From Carnimonas bestiolae (lineage in GTDB: Bacteria; Pseudomonadota; Gammaproteobacteria; Pseudomonadales; Halomonadaceae), in NCBI RefSeq assembly GCF_051251125.1, contig NZ_JBPCZL010000011.1: 64,000 bases of DNA. One strand, given 5' to 3'. Position 1 is the first letter of the stretch, and every line of letters starts with the position of its first letter. Positions 1-9,721 of this stretch are shown one piece after another. The notes below the pieces were generated by a model that made no database searches, was not told the DNA's origin, and saw only the letters and a list, made by a program, of their open reading frames with translations. The translations under genes and the position numbers were made by a program.

Positions 1-510
1 ATCAATCCCATCGCGCTGGCTCCTGCTATCGCCCCCCATATTGCCGCCGCTGAAGCAGGCATTGCCCTCAGCGTGGCAGCACTAGCGGCCCCAATGCGCC
101 AATTGCTCGATGACGCACCCGCCGACTTCACCTTGATCGAAGGGGCCGGCGGCTGGCGCGTTCCACTGAACGAGCGCGAAACACTTGCCGATCTTGCGCG
201 CACCTTACAGCTAGAAGTGGTGCTAGTGGTGGGTGTGAAGCTGGGGGCCATCAACCATGCCCGGCTAACGCTGGAAGCGATTGAGCGCGATGGCCTGAAG
301 GTAGCCGGCTGGGTGGCCAACCTGGTCGATGCCAAAACCGCGCAGGCTGCCCAAGACAGCCGCCTGAACGAAAACCTCGACACCCTACGCCAGTGGCTGC
401 CAGCCCCCTGCCTTGGCGTGGTGCCACATCTCAGCTGCGCCAGCGCCGCTGCTGCCGCTGCCTACCTTGATCTCACCCCGCTACTGGCAAGGAGTGCTGC
501 CGATGACTAA
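1..510 (+). CDS. bioD: Dethiobiotin synthetase, C-terminal part (5' end outside window)
   Basis: Makes dethiobiotin from 7,8-diaminopelargonic acid, CO2 and ATP, the penultimate step of biotin synthesis, in the cytoplasm. Open from base 1 with no upstream boundary, so the N-terminal P-loop half is missing. The visible part contains the family segment FTLIEGAGGWRVPLN and then VVLVVGVKLGAINHARLT, as in BioD. It overlaps the next gene, bioA, by 8 bases, so the two are translationally coupled in a bio operon. The bioA ribosome binding site AAGGAG lies inside the bioD end. Recognition is from the motifs and the bioA neighbour. Confidence 0.93.
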   Translation: MNPIALAPAIAPHIAAAEAGIALSVAALAAPMRQLLDDAPADFTLIEGAGGWRVPLNERETLADLARTLQLEVVLVVGVKLGAINHARLTLEAIERDGLKVAGWVANLVDAKTAQAAQDSRLNENLDTLRQWLPAPCLGVVPHLSCASAAAAAAYLDLTPLLARSAADD

Positions 511-1861
511 CGCCTCGCTCAACGAACACTGGAAGCAGCGCGATCTTCGCGCGGTATGGCACCCCTGCACCCAAATGAAGGATCACGAGACGCTACCGAT
601 GATTCCGGTCAAGCGCGGTCAGGGAGTATGGCTGGAAGACTTCGACGGTCAGCGCTATCTCGATGCGGTGAGCTCGTGGTGGGTCAACGTGCTCGGTCAC
701 GCGAACCCGACCATCAATCAGCGTATGAAGGAACAGCTCGACCAACTTGAGCACGTCATTCTATCGGGCTTCACCCATCAGCCGGTGATTGAGCTATCGG
801 AACGCTTGATCGAGCTGACGCCGGCGGGGCTGGGCCACTGCTTCTATGCCGATAGCGGATCGGCGGCGATTGAGATTGCACTGAAAATGAGCTTCCACTA
901 CTGGAAGAACATTGGCCGCCCCGAGAAGAAGCGTTTCCTTACCCTGACCAACGGTTATCACGGAGAAACCCTCGGCGCGCTGTCGGTCAGCGACGTGGGG
1001 CTTTATACCGACACCTACCGTGCGCTGATGCTGGATGTGATCAAGGTGCCCGCCCCCGATTGCTTCGGGCTGCCCCGCGATGAGTGGGACGCTCACGCCG
1101 ATGCCATGTTTGAGCATATGGAACGCGCGCTTGAGCAGCACGCCGATGAGTTGGCGGCGGTCATTCTCGAGCCGCTGATTCAGTGCGCTGGCGGGATGCG
1201 CATGTACCCGCCCAGCTACCTGAAGAAGCTGCGTGACGCCTGTGATCGCCACAACGTGCAGCTGATATTCGATGAAATTGCCGTTGGCTTTGGTCGCACC
1301 GGAACCCTCTTTGCCGCCGAGCAGGCAGGCGTTAGTCCCGACTTCCTGTGCCTGTCGAAAGCCTTGACCGGCGGCTATCTGCCGCTGTCAGTAGTGCTGA
1401 CCACCGACCAGGTGTACGCCGCTTTCTACGATGATTACCAAAGCCTCAAGGCGTTTTTGCATTCGCATAGCTATACCGGTAATGCGCTCGCCTGCAGTGC
1501 CGCGCTGGCCACGCTGGACGTTTTCCGTAATCAGCAGATTATCGAACGCAACCACGCCAAGAGTGCCGCCATGGCCCGCGCCGCCGAGCCGCTGCGCGAT
1601 CATCCGCATGTCGGCGATGTGCGCCAGACCGGCATGGTCGTTGCCATCGAGCTGGTGGCTAACAAGCAGCCGCTTACGCCCTATCCATGGCAACAGCGCC
1701 TCAATACCAAGGTGTATCAGCACGCCTATCAGCGCGGCGTGCTGCTGCGTCCGCTCGCCAACGTGATCTACTGGATGCCACCTTATGTGATTAGTGAGCC
1801 GGAAATCGCACTGCTGGGCGACGTTACTGCAGAATGCATCGACGTCGCGACACGCGCTTAG
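503..1861 (+). CDS. bioA: Adenosylmethionine-8-amino-7-oxononanoate aminotransferase
   Basis: A PLP enzyme that transfers the amino group of SAM to 7-keto-8-aminopelargonate, giving diaminopelargonate for BioD. The 452 residues are slightly longer than the usual 430 or so. Visible motifs are WHPCTQM near the N terminus (substrate and PLP contact), SGSAAIEIALKM, NGYHGETLGALSVSD, LIFDEIAVGFGRTG with the PLP-ring aspartate, and LSKALTGGYLPLS with the Schiff-base lysine. The ATG at 503 is chosen because it follows AAGGAG and aligns with the family start. An upstream in-frame start at 413 would lie deep in bioD. It is the second gene of the operon, and the pairing bioD-bioA is itself supportive. 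Confidence 0.96.
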   Translation: MTNASLNEHWKQRDLRAVWHPCTQMKDHETLPMIPVKRGQGVWLEDFDGQRYLDAVSSWWVNVLGHANPTINQRMKEQLDQLEHVILSGFTHQPVIELSERLIELTPAGLGHCFYADSGSAAIEIALKMSFHYWKNIGRPEKKRFLTLTNGYHGETLGALSVSDVGLYTDTYRALMLDVIKVPAPDCFGLPRDEWDAHADAMFEHMERALEQHADELAAVILEPLIQCAGGMRMYPPSYLKKLRDACDRHNVQLIFDEIAVGFGRTGTLFAAEQAGVSPDFLCLSKALTGGYLPLSVVLTTDQVYAAFYDDYQSLKAFLHSHSYTGNALACSAALATLDVFRNQQIIERNHAKSAAMARAAEPLRDHPHVGDVRQTGMVVAIELVANKQPLTPYPWQQRLNTKVYQHAYQRGVLLRPLANVIYWMPPYVISEPEIALLGDVTAECIDVATRA

Positions 1862-2152
1862 CGGTTGCAAGGTGAGCTCAAACTAACAGCCCTTTGGCTT
1901 CCCCCTCTGCGCAGGTGCTGCTAGCGACACCTGCGCTGCTGCCACCACTGCTTGGCACTGGCGTAGCCCCCAAGGTGGCCGCGCGCCTGCCGCTACCAAG
2001 GGTGGCGGTTCGTGACGGGTATCGCGGCAGCGCTGGTGACACAGCAGCGCGGCGTTGCAACGGCTAGGCAACCGTGGTTACTGTCGGCTATTCTCGCCAT
2101 ACTATCGCGCCAAGCCCCTACGCCTTTTGTTTCACTGGAAGTCTTACCTCTT
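1862..2152. other. Intergenic stretch between bioA and the monooxygenase
   Basis: About 290 bases, G+C-rich, with several imperfect inverted repeats. I see no convincing promoter, riboswitch or terminator. An in-frame extension of the next gene back to 2012 would be low-complexity and unlike its family. Confidence 0.4.
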
Positions 2153-3484
2153 ATGCACCACGCATCACCCTCTCCGATAATTCTGGGCGCCATGTTGACC
2201 GGTTCGGGCGCGCCAGACGATGAACGTGCATGGCTTGACGACCAGGAACCGGTGGATGCGTCGATCAATCCTGAGTGGTATAGCAAGATAGCCCAGCAGC
2301 TCGATGCTGCGGGTGTCTCTTTCCTGTTTATTGCTGATGCAGTATTCGCCGACCCTGACGGCCCGCCCCACTATCTGTCGCGCTTCGAGCCGCTATCGCT
2401 GCTGAGCTTCCTCGCCGCACAAACGCGGCGCATTGGACTAGTGGGCACCTTCTCTACTTCTTATAACGAACCTTACAATCTGGCTCGCCAACTGATGAGT
2501 CTCGATCATCTGTCGCGCGGGCGCTGCGGATGGAATCTGGTTACGTCGCTGGGGGATCGCGCGGCGCGCAACTTCGGCCTTGATAGCCAGCGCGACCATC
2601 GCACTCGCTACGCCCGGGCAGAAGAGTTTGTGAGCGTCGTGCGCGGACTGTGGCACAGCTACGCGCCGGATGCCTTACCGCGCGACCGACGCAGCGGCCG
2701 CTACATCGATAAAGAGAAAATTACTGCGCTCAACCACCACGGCGACTTTTTTACGGTGGCCGGCCCGCTCAATATCGAACCTTCCTGTCAGCGCGAGCCG
2801 GTCATCTTTCAGGCCGGGCAATCGACCCACGGTCAGCAGTTGGCAGCGCGCAGTGCAGATGTCGTATTTGGCATGCAAACCGATATCGATGCCGCGCTGG
2901 CCTATCGCGCTTCGCTGGCGCACTACCAGCAGCAAGCAGGCGTTGAACGCCGAGCACCGCTGCTGTTGATGAAGCTGATCCTGCATATCACCAGCGACGA
3001 TGTTAGTCCTGAGCAGGCCTTTGCCGACTATGCCACGCAGCACCGCGTGCTCGATGAACTGCGCGATCGCGTTGCACGAGCCCTCCAGCGCTCGCTAGCA
3101 GCACCGGAGGCCGATCTTAGTCCCATCTCGGATGCCGATATCGCCAACGCTCATGCCAATGAAGGCACCTGGCTTTCCGAACCGCTGCGTGCCTGTCAGC
3201 AGCGCAGCGTTAGCATGGGCGAAGCACTCCATCAGCTATTCCGCCTCAAGGCACTGGTGTTCGCCGGCAGCGCCTCGCACATTGCCGAGCAAATGCACGC
3301 GTGGCAGCGCAGCGGTGCCGCCGATGGCTTCATCATCCAAATCAGCAGTCAGCACGGGGCCCGCGATCTCGCTGAACGGTTGCTGCCCGAACTGCGCCGC
3401 CGCGGCCTTTTCCCCTCCTTCAGCGACCAGCCATGCACCTTGCGTCAGACGCTCGCTTTGGCGGAACCTCAACTTCACCACTAG
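2153..3484 (+). CDS. FMN-dependent monooxygenase of the NtaA/SnaA/DszA family (bacterial luciferase-like)
   Basis: A flavin-dependent two-component oxygenase needing reduced FMN from a partner reductase; the substrate is unknown. The 443 residues show the family pattern: start segment PIILGAMLTGSG, then FLFIADAVF, TRRIGLVGTFSTSYNEPYNL, LSRGRCGWNLVTS (FMN phosphate site in this family) and QAGQSTHGQQLAARSADVVF. The ATG at 2153 is preferred over one at 2012 because it starts right at the conserved beta-strand. Members include nitrilotriacetate and dibenzothiophene-sulfone monooxygenases. Proximity to cysJI hints at organosulfur use, but the genes are separated by about 330 bases, so this is only an inference. 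Confidence 0.85.
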   Translation: MHHASPSPIILGAMLTGSGAPDDERAWLDDQEPVDASINPEWYSKIAQQLDAAGVSFLFIADAVFADPDGPPHYLSRFEPLSLLSFLAAQTRRIGLVGTFSTSYNEPYNLARQLMSLDHLSRGRCGWNLVTSLGDRAARNFGLDSQRDHRTRYARAEEFVSVVRGLWHSYAPDALPRDRRSGRYIDKEKITALNHHGDFFTVAGPLNIEPSCQREPVIFQAGQSTHGQQLAARSADVVFGMQTDIDAALAYRASLAHYQQQAGVERRAPLLLMKLILHITSDDVSPEQAFADYATQHRVLDELRDRVARALQRSLAAPEADLSPISDADIANAHANEGTWLSEPLRACQQRSVSMGEALHQLFRLKALVFAGSASHIAEQMHAWQRSGAADGFIIQISSQHGARDLAERLLPELRRRGLFPSFSDQPCTLRQTLALAEPQLHH

Positions 3485-3813
3485 CACCGAGCAGGGGGCC
3501 AGGGGGACAGCAGGACGCATCAGCTGTCTCATGCCGCGCCCCTTCTATCATCGATCGCGCTAGCGCATTGGTTCTCATCAACTATAAATACAATTTAACC
3601 CCTTCCTAAGAAGCCTTGAATAGATACTGAACCTTTGGGCGCCTATGATAGAGGGACTAAGAAAACCCTCTACATGCGGGCAAAGACCGGTGAAGCACCT
3701 TTTTTAAAAGCACCGGAACGCATAAGCAGATTCTTTTTCATACCTTTTATTTCTACGATGGCATCGCTAGCATGCTTCCCGCGCTGTAGAGAAGAACACG
3801 ATGAGGATTTCCA
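3485..3813. other. Upstream region of cysJI
   Basis: About 330 bases without a gene. The part from 3575 to 3770 is A+T-rich compared with its surroundings and should hold the cys promoter and activator (CysB) sites. I cannot pick out a convincing promoter pair or a CysB site by eye. Confidence 0.4.
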
Positions 3814-5643
3814 ATGTCGAATGGGCCGCTGCTCGACACCAATAGTCCGCTAACCGCTGAGCAGGCCGAACGGCTGAATCAGGCACTAGCGGGGCTCGAC
3901 GCCCACCAGATGACCTGGTTGGCAGGTTATTTGAGCGCGCTTGCTGCCGGTGGTGCAGTCGCGAGCGCACCTGCTGCTGGCGCTGCTGCGGGTGCTGCAG
4001 CCCCTGCGGTGGACTTCACGCTGACCGTACTGTTTGGCTCGCAAACCGGTAACGCCGAGCGCGTGGCTGAGCAAGCGGCCGAGGCTGCCAAAGCGCGTGG
4101 CTTCACTACGCGGCTTTTGGATATGGCCGATGTCAGCAAGAAGGATTTCAAAGAGCCCGGCCACTACCTGATTGTGGTAAGCACTCAGGGCGAAGGCGAG
4201 CCACCCGATACCGCCGAAGGTTTCTACGAGCTGCTCGATGGCCGCAAGGCACCGAAGCTTGATGGCAGCCACTTCGCGGTACTAGGGCTGGGTGATTCCA
4301 GCTACGAATTCTTCTGCGAGATGGGCAAGCGCACCGACAAACGTTTTGCTGATCTGGGCGCTCAGCGCATTCATGATCGCGTCGATGCCGATGTCGATTA
4401 CGACGACACTGCCGAGCAGTTTATCGACACCGCGCTCAATGCCTTCGATACGCTCAAGGGCGAAAGCGCACCCGCCGCCGCGGGCAGTGCGCCGCTGACG
4501 GCCGCCGGTAGTGCCGCTGCACCGACCAGCGCCTGGTCGCGCAAGAATCCTTTCCAGGCAGAAGTGCTCGAATCGATTCAGCTTAACGGTCGCGGCTCCG
4601 CCAAGGAGACCCACCATATCGAGCTGTCGCTGGAGGGTTCAGGGCTTAGCTACCAACCGGGCGACGCCTTGGGCATCGTGCCGCAGAATGACCCCAGCTA
4701 TGTCGACGAAATGATCGACGTACTCGAATTCAGCGCTGATCACGATCTTGGCGACGGTCGCCTGCTGCGCAGCGCGCTGCTGCAAGAGCTGGAAGTCACC
4801 ACGCTAACGCGGCCGCTGGTCAAGCACTGGGCTGAGCTGACCGATTCAGCCGAGCTGAAGCGATTGCTCGAGGAAGACAACCGCGAAGAGCTGAAGCAGT
4901 GGCTGTACGGCCGTCAGATCATCGACGTGCTGCGCGACTATCCCATTAAAGGGCTGAGTCCGCAGGACTTCGTTGGCGCACTGCGCAAGCTGCCGCCGCG
5001 GCTCTATTCGATTGCCTCTTCGCTGGATGCCAACCCCGACGAAGTGCATCTGACGGTGGGAATCGTGCGCTATGAAGCTCACGGCCGCGCACGCGGAGGC
5101 GTTACCAGCACCTGGCTGTCCGATCGTGTGAAGCCGGGTGACAGCATTCCGATCTATATCGATCACAACAAGAACTTCAAGCTGCCGGAAGATGGCGACA
5201 CTCCCATTATCATGGTCGGCCCCGGCACCGGTATTGCGCCCTTCCGCGCCTTCCTGCAACAGCGCGATGAAGACGGTGCCGCCGGCGACAACTGGCTGCT
5301 GTTTGGCGACCAGCACTTCAACACCGACTTCCTGTATCAGTCCGAGTGGCTGAAGATGCGCGAACAAGGGCTGCTAACGCGCCTCGATGTCGCCTTCTCG
5401 CGCGATCAAGCCGACAAGGTGTATGTACAGGATCGTCTGCGCGAGCACGGCCAGGAGGTCTTCGAATGGCTGTCGCGCGGCGCGCACTTTTATGTCTGCG
5501 GTGATGGCGACCGCATGGCAAGCGATGTCCACGCTACCCTGATGGAGATCGCTCACACCCACGGCGGCATGGACGAAGAAGCCGCTGCCGCCTGGCTGCG
5601 CGAACTGCAGCAGTCCAAACGCTACCAGCGGGACGTATACTAA
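3814..5643 (+). CDS. cysJ: Sulfite reductase (NADPH) flavoprotein alpha subunit
   Basis: Moves electrons from NADPH through FAD and FMN to the CysI hemoprotein for six-electron reduction of sulfite to sulfide in cysteine synthesis. The 609 residues hold, in order, an Ala-rich N terminus (1-60), a flavodoxin domain (about 65-215) with LFGSQTGNAERVAEQ, a linker, an FAD-binding domain with RLYSIASS and GVTSTWLSD, and an NADPH domain with GPGTGIAPFRAFLQQR. It ends in KRYQRDVY, the typical CysJ C terminus with an aromatic residue stacking on FAD. GAGGAT lies before the ATG. The stop TAA shares one base with the cysI ATG, so the genes are coupled. Confidence 0.97.
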   Translation: MSNGPLLDTNSPLTAEQAERLNQALAGLDAHQMTWLAGYLSALAAGGAVASAPAAGAAAGAAAPAVDFTLTVLFGSQTGNAERVAEQAAEAAKARGFTTRLLDMADVSKKDFKEPGHYLIVVSTQGEGEPPDTAEGFYELLDGRKAPKLDGSHFAVLGLGDSSYEFFCEMGKRTDKRFADLGAQRIHDRVDADVDYDDTAEQFIDTALNAFDTLKGESAPAAAGSAPLTAAGSAAAPTSAWSRKNPFQAEVLESIQLNGRGSAKETHHIELSLEGSGLSYQPGDALGIVPQNDPSYVDEMIDVLEFSADHDLGDGRLLRSALLQELEVTTLTRPLVKHWAELTDSAELKRLLEEDNREELKQWLYGRQIIDVLRDYPIKGLSPQDFVGALRKLPPRLYSIASSLDANPDEVHLTVGIVRYEAHGRARGGVTSTWLSDRVKPGDSIPIYIDHNKNFKLPEDGDTPIIMVGPGTGIAPFRAFLQQRDEDGAAGDNWLLFGDQHFNTDFLYQSEWLKMREQGLLTRLDVAFSRDQADKVYVQDRLREHGQEVFEWLSRGAHFYVCGDGDRMASDVHATLMEIAHTHGGMDEEAAAAWLRELQQSKRYQRDVY

Positions 5644-7385
5644 TGACCGATATCATTACCAAGCTTCGCGACGAGGATTTGACCACCTACGCCGCTAACG
5701 AGAAGCTGAAGGTAGACAGTGACTATCTCCGTGGCCACCTGCAAGAAGACATGGCCGACAACGTGACTGGCGCGGTGCGCGAAGCCGATACGCAGCTGAC
5801 CAAGTTTCACGGCTTCTACATGCAGGACGACCGTGACGTGCGCAGCGAGCGTCGTCAGCAGAAGCTCGAGCCGCTCTACTCGTTCATGGTGCGCTGCCGC
5901 ATTCCCGGCGGTCGCCTGAGCGCAGCGCAGTGGCGCACGATTGATGACGTTGCCACCCACTACGCCAACAACACGCTGCGTATTACCACGCGCCAAACCC
6001 TGCAGTATCACGGCGTGTTCAAGCGCAACCTGCGCCAGCACCTGAAATCGATCAACGAGGTGATGGTCGACACTATCGCTGCATGCGGCGACGTCAACCG
6101 TAACGTCACCTCCACCGCCAACCCTAATCGCTCGCGCCTGCACCATGAGCTTTACGAGTTGGCGGCGCATATTAGTGATCATCTACTGCCGCGTACCCGT
6201 GCTTATCATGAAATCTTCCTTGGCGAAGAGCGCGTGCACGGTGGTCCCGGGGAGGTGGTCGAGCCGCTTTACACGCAGCATTACCTGCCGCGCAAGTTCA
6301 AGGTCGGGCTGGCGCTGCCGCCGCATAACGAAGTCGATGTGCACATTAACGACCTCGCCTTTATCGCAATTGTCGAAGATGGCGAGATCATCGGTGCCAA
6401 TGTGGCAGTGGGCGGCGGTATGGGCTCGACCCACGGCGAGCCGGAAACCTACCCGCGTATCGCCACCGTGCTTGGCTATGTCAGTAAGGATAAGCTGATC
6501 GATGTCGCCGAGAAGGTGCTGATGGTGCAGCGCGACAACGGCGATCGTCATAACCGCAAGCACGCGCGACTCAAGTACACCGTCGATACCATGGGCGTCG
6601 ATGGCTTCAAGCAAGCACTCGAAAGCTACCTTGGCTATGCGCTGGAAGAGCAACGTCCATACCACTTTGAAGATACCGGCGACACCCTGGGCTGGTATCA
6701 GGGCGAGGATGGTCTGTGGCACTACGGACTGTTTGTCGAAAACGGTCGCATCAAGGACTATCCCGACAACTCGCCGATTCATGCCGGCATGCATATCAAA
6801 AGCGGTCTGCGCGCCATTGCTGAAAGTTTCGACGGCGATATTGTGATGAGCTGCAACCAGAACATCATCATCAGCAATGTGCCGGAACAGCACAAAGCCA
6901 CCATCGACGCGCTGCTGGCCAAGCACCGCATGGAGAAGAATATCACGCCGCTGCGTCAGCACTCGATTGCGTGCGTGGCCTTCCCCACCTGCGGGCTGGC
7001 CATGGCAGAAAGCGAGCGCTACCTGCCCACGCTGCTCGACAAGATCGATGCCGTGATGCGTGACGCCGGGCTTGCCGACACTCCCATTGTGCTGCGCATG
7101 ACCGGCTGCCCCAACGGCTGCGGTCGCCCGTTCATGGCCGAGATCGGCTTTGTTGGCAAGGCCATCGGCCGCTACAACCTCTATCTGGGCGGTAACTTCG
7201 AAGGCACGCGGCTCAATAAGATGTACCGTGAAAACATCGACGAGGAGACGATCCTCAAGGAGCTCACGCCGCTGCTCTATCGCTATGCGGAAGAGCGCAA
7301 CGAAGGCGAACACTTCGGTGATTTCGTGATTCGTGCCGGTGTCATCAAGGCCACCCACAACGGTCTCGATTTTCACGATCAATAA
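5643..7385 (+). CDS. cysI: Sulfite reductase (NADPH) hemoprotein beta subunit
   Basis: The siroheme and [4Fe-4S] catalytic subunit of assimilatory sulfite reductase, partner of CysJ. The 580 residues are close to the 570 of E. coli. The N-terminal domain has TLRITTRQTLQYHGV (siroheme contacts). The C-terminal cluster ligands are visible as CVAFPTCG, then about 34 residues later within MTGCPNGCGRP, giving the family CX5C-Xn-CX3C spacing. The start ATG overlaps the cysJ stop. A rho-independent terminator follows within 30 bases of the stop, so cysJI appears to be a two-gene unit, with cysH elsewhere. Confidence 0.97.
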   Translation: MTDIITKLRDEDLTTYAANEKLKVDSDYLRGHLQEDMADNVTGAVREADTQLTKFHGFYMQDDRDVRSERRQQKLEPLYSFMVRCRIPGGRLSAAQWRTIDDVATHYANNTLRITTRQTLQYHGVFKRNLRQHLKSINEVMVDTIAACGDVNRNVTSTANPNRSRLHHELYELAAHISDHLLPRTRAYHEIFLGEERVHGGPGEVVEPLYTQHYLPRKFKVGLALPPHNEVDVHINDLAFIAIVEDGEIIGANVAVGGGMGSTHGEPETYPRIATVLGYVSKDKLIDVAEKVLMVQRDNGDRHNRKHARLKYTVDTMGVDGFKQALESYLGYALEEQRPYHFEDTGDTLGWYQGEDGLWHYGLFVENGRIKDYPDNSPIHAGMHIKSGLRAIAESFDGDIVMSCNQNIIISNVPEQHKATIDALLAKHRMEKNITPLRQHSIACVAFPTCGLAMAESERYLPTLLDKIDAVMRDAGLADTPIVLRMTGCPNGCGRPFMAEIGFVGKAIGRYNLYLGGNFEGTRLNKMYRENIDEETILKELTPLLYRYAEERNEGEHFGDFVIRAGVIKATHNGLDFHDQ

Positions 7386-7410
7386 GCCGCTGCGGGTATA
7401 GCAGTAAGAG

Positions 7411-7446
7411 AAAGCCCGGCCGCTTGTACAGCAGCCGGGCTTTTTA
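7411..7446 (+). terminator. Rho-independent terminator after cysI
   Basis: Arms AGCCCGGC (7413-7420) and GCCGGGCT (7434-7441) are fully complementary and are followed by TTTTT. Confidence 0.9.
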
Positions 7447-7502
7447 ATGGCAACATTAGCGAACGACAGCCGTGCGCTCGGCCCGGCCATCGCCGCCGCG
7501 TG

Positions 7503-9242
7503 CTACACCAGCACGATCTGATCGCTGCTCAGACTGTCAGCCGAGATGCCCACCAAATCCACGCTGCCGTCGTCAAAGGTCAGCGTCACGCGATCGTCCT
7601 GCGCATTGACGAAGTCACTGTAGTTCGCCCCATTAATGCCAGGAATATTCTGGAACACCAGCGTGTCCGACGCATCGAAGCCGTAGATCATGTCGTGACC
7701 GAAATCACCATCAAACAAGAAGGTGTTGGTGCCGCCCTGACTGTAAAAGGCTTCGTCACCGCTACCCGAAATAATCGTCGAGCCGCCGTCAGTAGCGCTG
7801 ACGATGGTATCGCTACCATCGCTGCCAAAGCCCCATTGATCATCGGCCAGCAGCACCGGATCGCCGGTATTTGCTTCGGCATCAACGCTCGACGTGTACG
7901 ATAAATTGTCATAAGCGTCGTTTTGCGCAACCAACTGAGTGTCGCTGACCGAATAGCTGACGCCAGTGGACGATAGGCCGAACAAACCGCCGGCTTCCTG
8001 ACCCGAAACGGTCGAGATGTCGCTCGCAGTAATCAAATCGCCGTCTTGCTGCTTTAGATAAAGAACGTCGTGGTGAAAAACGGTTTGGATATCGTTAAGG
8101 CTGCCGTCCACCATCAGGGTGTTGTCGCCGCCATCCCCTGCTATCACCGCATAGCCGCCGCTCACGCTAAAGGTATCGTTGCCGTCGAAGCCTTCCATAT
8201 AGGCATTGCTGCCATTATTACGCAGCAGATCATCGCCCTCGCTGCCCAATAGGAACACGCTGCCTTCACGCTCTTTGTGCCCCATATTGCGATCTTCGAC
8301 CCAGGTACCGGCACGCGCCTCATCCGACAGATTAGACATCACAATAGTGCTGTCTTGATGCGTGAGCGAATAAAACTGCGACGCAAGCACATGCCGAACC
8401 CCTGACTGATACTGTTGCGAGTTATGCGCCGCCCACGCACTTGGATTAGAGATTGATTCATTAAGCGGCATCGATAGCTCACTTGCGTAGTAATCGTTGA
8501 AATTGATCAGATTGTTGGTGCCATTGTTGAGCGTGAAATCCATGGCGAGCGGAGAGTTGCGATCCAGCGAGTACGGTAGTGAGATGTCGTTGTCGGGCAA
8601 TACGTGGAAAACGGGATCGTTCTCGAATCCGATGTTGAACACCTTGTCGTCTTGGGTGGGAGACGCAAACGCGACGTAGTCTGAATCGGCGTAAAAGCCG
8701 CCCCAGGTATCGTCACTCACCGAGGCCATGCTGTTTACGCCCATACCGCCGAGACTGTGGCCGGTGACCAGCACATCGCTGCCGCTCAGACCATTCGCTT
8801 GTGCAAACTCGGCCACGCGACTGAATAATTCTCCAAACGCGCGCGGCGCATACTGCTGCCATACATCGTCGGGCAGCGCCGCTGACAGATCGTTAAGCAC
8901 GTCGCCGACCGTGTTAATGATGCCGTTACTAGAGGGGGATTGAGTACCGCGAAACGCCAAGGCGATATCGGTCAAGTTGTCGTTATCGTCGTATTTGCCC
9001 AGCACCTGTACATGAGCCGTCTGATAACCAATCAATTCACCACCGAAGGCGCCGGTGTCATCGACACTGCCCTGATAATTGAGCGCATCAGCACTAATTT
9101 GACGCCAGCCGCGCTGCTCTACCTCGCTGGCTACCGGCACTCTGGCGTCGGTGGCCGGATAGGCATAATTGGATAACAGCACAGCGTCGAGCGCATTGGG
9201 AGTACCGCGATCGTCATTCTTCTGATGTGAAAAAACACCCAC
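7503..9242 (-). CDS. Secreted lipase/esterase with degenerate RTX repeats (polyurethanase/LipA-like)
   Basis: An extracellular alpha/beta-hydrolase of the family I.3 lipase type, whose members cleave triglycerides and polyesters. The 579 residues have the catalytic serine in GHSLGG (about residue 165), preceded by LAFRGTQS (oxyanion region). The N terminus is cytosol-like with no Sec signal. The C-terminal half holds degenerate Ca-binding RTX-like units (EGDDLLRNNGSNAYMEGFDG, GGDNTLMVDG) and ends in a hydrophobic tail, QIVLV, as in type I secretion substrates. The start is GTG at 9242, with GGAG seven to eight bases upstream. No type I exporter gene is adjacent, so secretion is inferred. Confidence 0.85.
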   Translation of the reverse strand: MGVFSHQKNDDRGTPNALDAVLLSNYAYPATDARVPVASEVEQRGWRQISADALNYQGSVDDTGAFGGELIGYQTAHVQVLGKYDDNDNLTDIALAFRGTQSPSSNGIINTVGDVLNDLSAALPDDVWQQYAPRAFGELFSRVAEFAQANGLSGSDVLVTGHSLGGMGVNSMASVSDDTWGGFYADSDYVAFASPTQDDKVFNIGFENDPVFHVLPDNDISLPYSLDRNSPLAMDFTLNNGTNNLINFNDYYASELSMPLNESISNPSAWAAHNSQQYQSGVRHVLASQFYSLTHQDSTIVMSNLSDEARAGTWVEDRNMGHKEREGSVFLLGSEGDDLLRNNGSNAYMEGFDGNDTFSVSGGYAVIAGDGGDNTLMVDGSLNDIQTVFHHDVLYLKQQDGDLITASDISTVSGQEAGGLFGLSSTGVSYSVSDTQLVAQNDAYDNLSYTSSVDAEANTGDPVLLADDQWGFGSDGSDTIVSATDGGSTIISGSGDEAFYSQGGTNTFLFDGDFGHDMIYGFDASDTLVFQNIPGINGANYSDFVNAQDDRVTLTFDDGSVDLVGISADSLSSDQIVLV

Positions 9243-9650
9243 TGAACTTCTCCATTATTATAACCGCCGTGAATAGCACGATGCGCCGATGGCGCTCTGT
9301 TCGGCGTGTGTATGTGCGTCACGCCGACGATGAGTATTGTTGAACGACACCAGGAGTAAAGTTCCACCTGTCGCTTGTCACTGTGGCAAGCCATCGCTAC
9401 GCCAAGCGCAGCACCTTGGCGCGTTCGATAGGCTGCGCTGGCGACATCAAAACGCGCTAGTTAAGCACGGGAATATGACGAAACGTTGTCCGAGCGACGG
9501 GTATTCGGCCGATATATTTAACTGAAGATTAAGCAGCGCACCGTGATGGCCTTTTCTTCGCGAGGTACCGCGACGATTGCTCGCCGTTAGCATTATCGCC
9601 TAATGCCCATGCTAGCCTTGGCGCTTCTATGGCTATTAATAGCGCGCACA
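9243..9650. other. Intergenic region upstream of the lipase
   Basis: About 400 bases containing the lipase 5' region. A TATAAT lies only 14 bases from the lipase GTG, too close for a normal leader. I see no other gene or regular repeat. Confidence 0.4.
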
Positions 9651-9680
9651 AAAATGGGCACCCCGCTGTGCGAGGTGCCC
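9651..9680 (-). terminator. Terminator after gloA
   Basis: Read on the minus strand, GGGCACC pairs with GGTGCCC (9656-9662 with 9674-9680) and is followed by ATTTTTG. It lies about 40 bases past the gloA stop. Confidence 0.8.
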
Positions 9681-9721
9681 ATACCGATGATGCCGATATC
9701 GGTTAGCGCGCTGCTGACCGA

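Noticed and set aside
6183..7490. A 435-residue open frame on the minus strand opposite cysI
   Set aside because: It is an antisense shadow of a highly conserved gene, lacks family motifs and comes from the codon bias of cysI.
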